Shown here one piece after another: positions 63,403 to 64,000 of a DNA stretch of 64,000 nt (position 1 is its first letter; each line of letters starts with the position of its first letter). Under the pieces are notes generated by a model, which ran no database searches, had not been told where the DNA came from, and worked only from the letters and a program-made list of their open reading frames with translations. Both the position numbers and the translations under genes were made by a program. The stretch is from [Enterobacter] lignolyticus SCF1 (GTDB taxonomy: Bacteria; Pseudomonadota; Gammaproteobacteria; Enterobacterales; Enterobacteriaceae), in NCBI RefSeq assembly GCF_000164865.1, contig NC_014618.1:868001-932000 (forward strand), read 5' to 3'.

Positions 63403-63496
63403 AGCCGGCTTCCTTTTTATCAACAACGTCAGGGAGGTCCTGACAAAGGAATATAAACATGGCAGAAGGGAAGAAAAAGCGGAAGTAAAAAATGAG

Positions 63497-63524
63497 AAAA
63501 GGCCAGGTAGGCTGACCTCTTTTC
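63497..63524 (-). terminator. Terminator after ygdR
   Basis: On the minus strand GGTCAG/CTGGCC with loop CCTAC is followed by TTTTCTC, just past the ygdR stop. Confidence 0.7.
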
Positions 63525-63526
63525 TT

Positions 63527-63745
63527 TTAGCGCTTAATGATTTGGGATACGTCGTCCCGGTTGATCTGCATTTTATTGCCCTGCTGATCTTCGTAGCTGA
63601 TAAGACCGGTATCGTCATCCACTTCCGGTTTTCCGTCCGTCAGGATCATACGACCGTCTTTTGTCGCCATCACGTAATCGCTGCTGCAGCCGGAAACAGC
63701 AAATGCCAAACCGACTGCGGAAATCAGTACTGCCCATTTTGTCAT
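63527..63745 (-). CDS. ygdR: YgdI/YgdR-family lipoprotein
   Basis: 72-residue lipoprotein. Signal peptide with lipobox AVSGC and lipidated Cys near residue 19; the mature part is a small SH3-like beta domain (DYVMATKDGRMILTDGKP). The start MTKWAVLIS is preferred to an ATG two codons upstream, because GAGGACG would be only a few bases from that one, and it gives the E. coli length. Function unknown; outer-membrane location likely. Confidence 0.92.
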   Translation of the reverse strand: MTKWAVLISAVGLAFAVSGCSSDYVMATKDGRMILTDGKPEVDDDTGLISYEDQQGNKMQINRDDVSQIIKR

Positions 63746-63838
63746 CGTCATCGTCCTCATCTGGCCGCAACCTCTATAAGTCTAGTAATAACCCGATGTC
63801 CGGTAACTAAAAAGCAGTAAAATCTTAAAAAGTATGAA

Positions 63839-63862
63839 TTAGCCCGCAAATACGGGCTAAAA
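63839..63862. terminator. Hairpin downstream of ygdQ
   Basis: TAGCCCG/CGGGCTA with a six-base loop lies eight bases beyond the ygdQ stop. T-run weak on the minus side. Confidence 0.5.
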
Positions 63863-63869
63863 CAAGGGA

Positions 63870-64000
63870 TCACAGCGGGTTCTTTTTGTTTCGCAGCAGG
63901 TTAAGGCTCTCCACGGCGATTGAAAAGAACATGGCGAAGTAGATGTAGCCCTTCGGAATATGGATGCCGAAGCTTTCCAGCATCAGCGTAAAGCCGACGA
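63870..64000 (-). CDS. ygdQ: TerC-family membrane protein YgdQ, 3' end only
   Basis: 43 codons up to the window edge. The translated end reads ESFGIHIPKGYIYFAMFFSI and then VESLNLLRNKKNPL before the stop, matching the C-terminus of E. coli YgdQ. TerC-type proteins are multi-span membrane proteins linked to metal export. The start is outside the window. Confidence 0.88.
   Translation of the reverse strand, partial: VGFTLMLESFGIHIPKGYIYFAMFFSIAVESLNLLRNKKNPL

Overview
The window is a typical enterobacterial (Enterobacteriaceae) chromosome segment. Gene content, gene order and near-identical protein families follow the E. coli stretch scpC-argP-serA-gcvTHP-recJ-prfB-lysS-glyU and, after a rearranged middle, yqeG-yqeF-kduI-kduD-ygeA-lysR-lysA-galR-aas-lplT-tas-ygdR. 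High GC with long antisense shadow frames, and accessory genes such as a MoaF homologue and an RpiR-type regulator ahead of bglA, point to a Klebsiella/Enterobacter/Citrobacter-like relative rather than E. coli itself. The genus cannot be fixed from the sequence alone. No insertion sequence, integrase, CRISPR array or rRNA was seen.

Region 1 (1-32.9 kb) is conserved core. It holds the methylmalonyl-CoA pathway scpABC/argK (minus strand), argP, rpiA, serA, the 6S RNA gene ssrS with fau, zapA, ygfB-pepP-ubiH-ubiI, the glycine cleavage operon gcvTHP, ygfF, bglA with an RpiR-type regulator, yqfB, trhA, ygfZ, sdhE-cptA, fldB, xerD-dsbC-recJ-prfB-lysS (prfB with its programmed +1 frameshift) and the lipoprotein gene actS/ygeR. 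It ends at tRNA-Gly(CCC).

Region 2 (33.0-39.4 kb) is accessory. Right after the tRNA gene comes an AT-richer block. It encodes a DUF3100-type membrane protein, a small membrane partner, an M20 amidohydrolase and a LysR regulator, a poorly described putative uptake-and-hydrolysis system. Next come an SDR oxidoreductase, a MoaF-like protein and decayed SDR and acetyltransferase fragments.

Region 3 (39.7-46.9 kb) is the glutarate/GABA cluster glaH-lhgO-gabD-gabP-glaR, with gabT missing between gabD and gabP. It is followed by acid-shock gene asr, an unrecognised 34-residue membrane ORF and an exported peroxiredoxin.

Region 4 (47-64 kb) returns to conserved order: pdxI, yqeG, yqeF, kduI-kduD (with a KdgR-like box), ygeA, lysR/lysA, then a LacI-family regulator and a GNAT acetyltransferase inserted before galR, one Omr small RNA, aas-lplT, tas, ygdR and the 3' end of ygdQ. 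araE, which lies between kduD and ygeA in E. coli, is absent.

The main themes are propionate/succinate interconversion, one-carbon and serine/glycine metabolism, ubiquinone hydroxylation, translation termination and lysyl-tRNA charging, lysine and glutarate turnover, uronate catabolism and lysophospholipid recycling. Functions come from recognising protein families and remembered E. coli homologues; no database search was possible.
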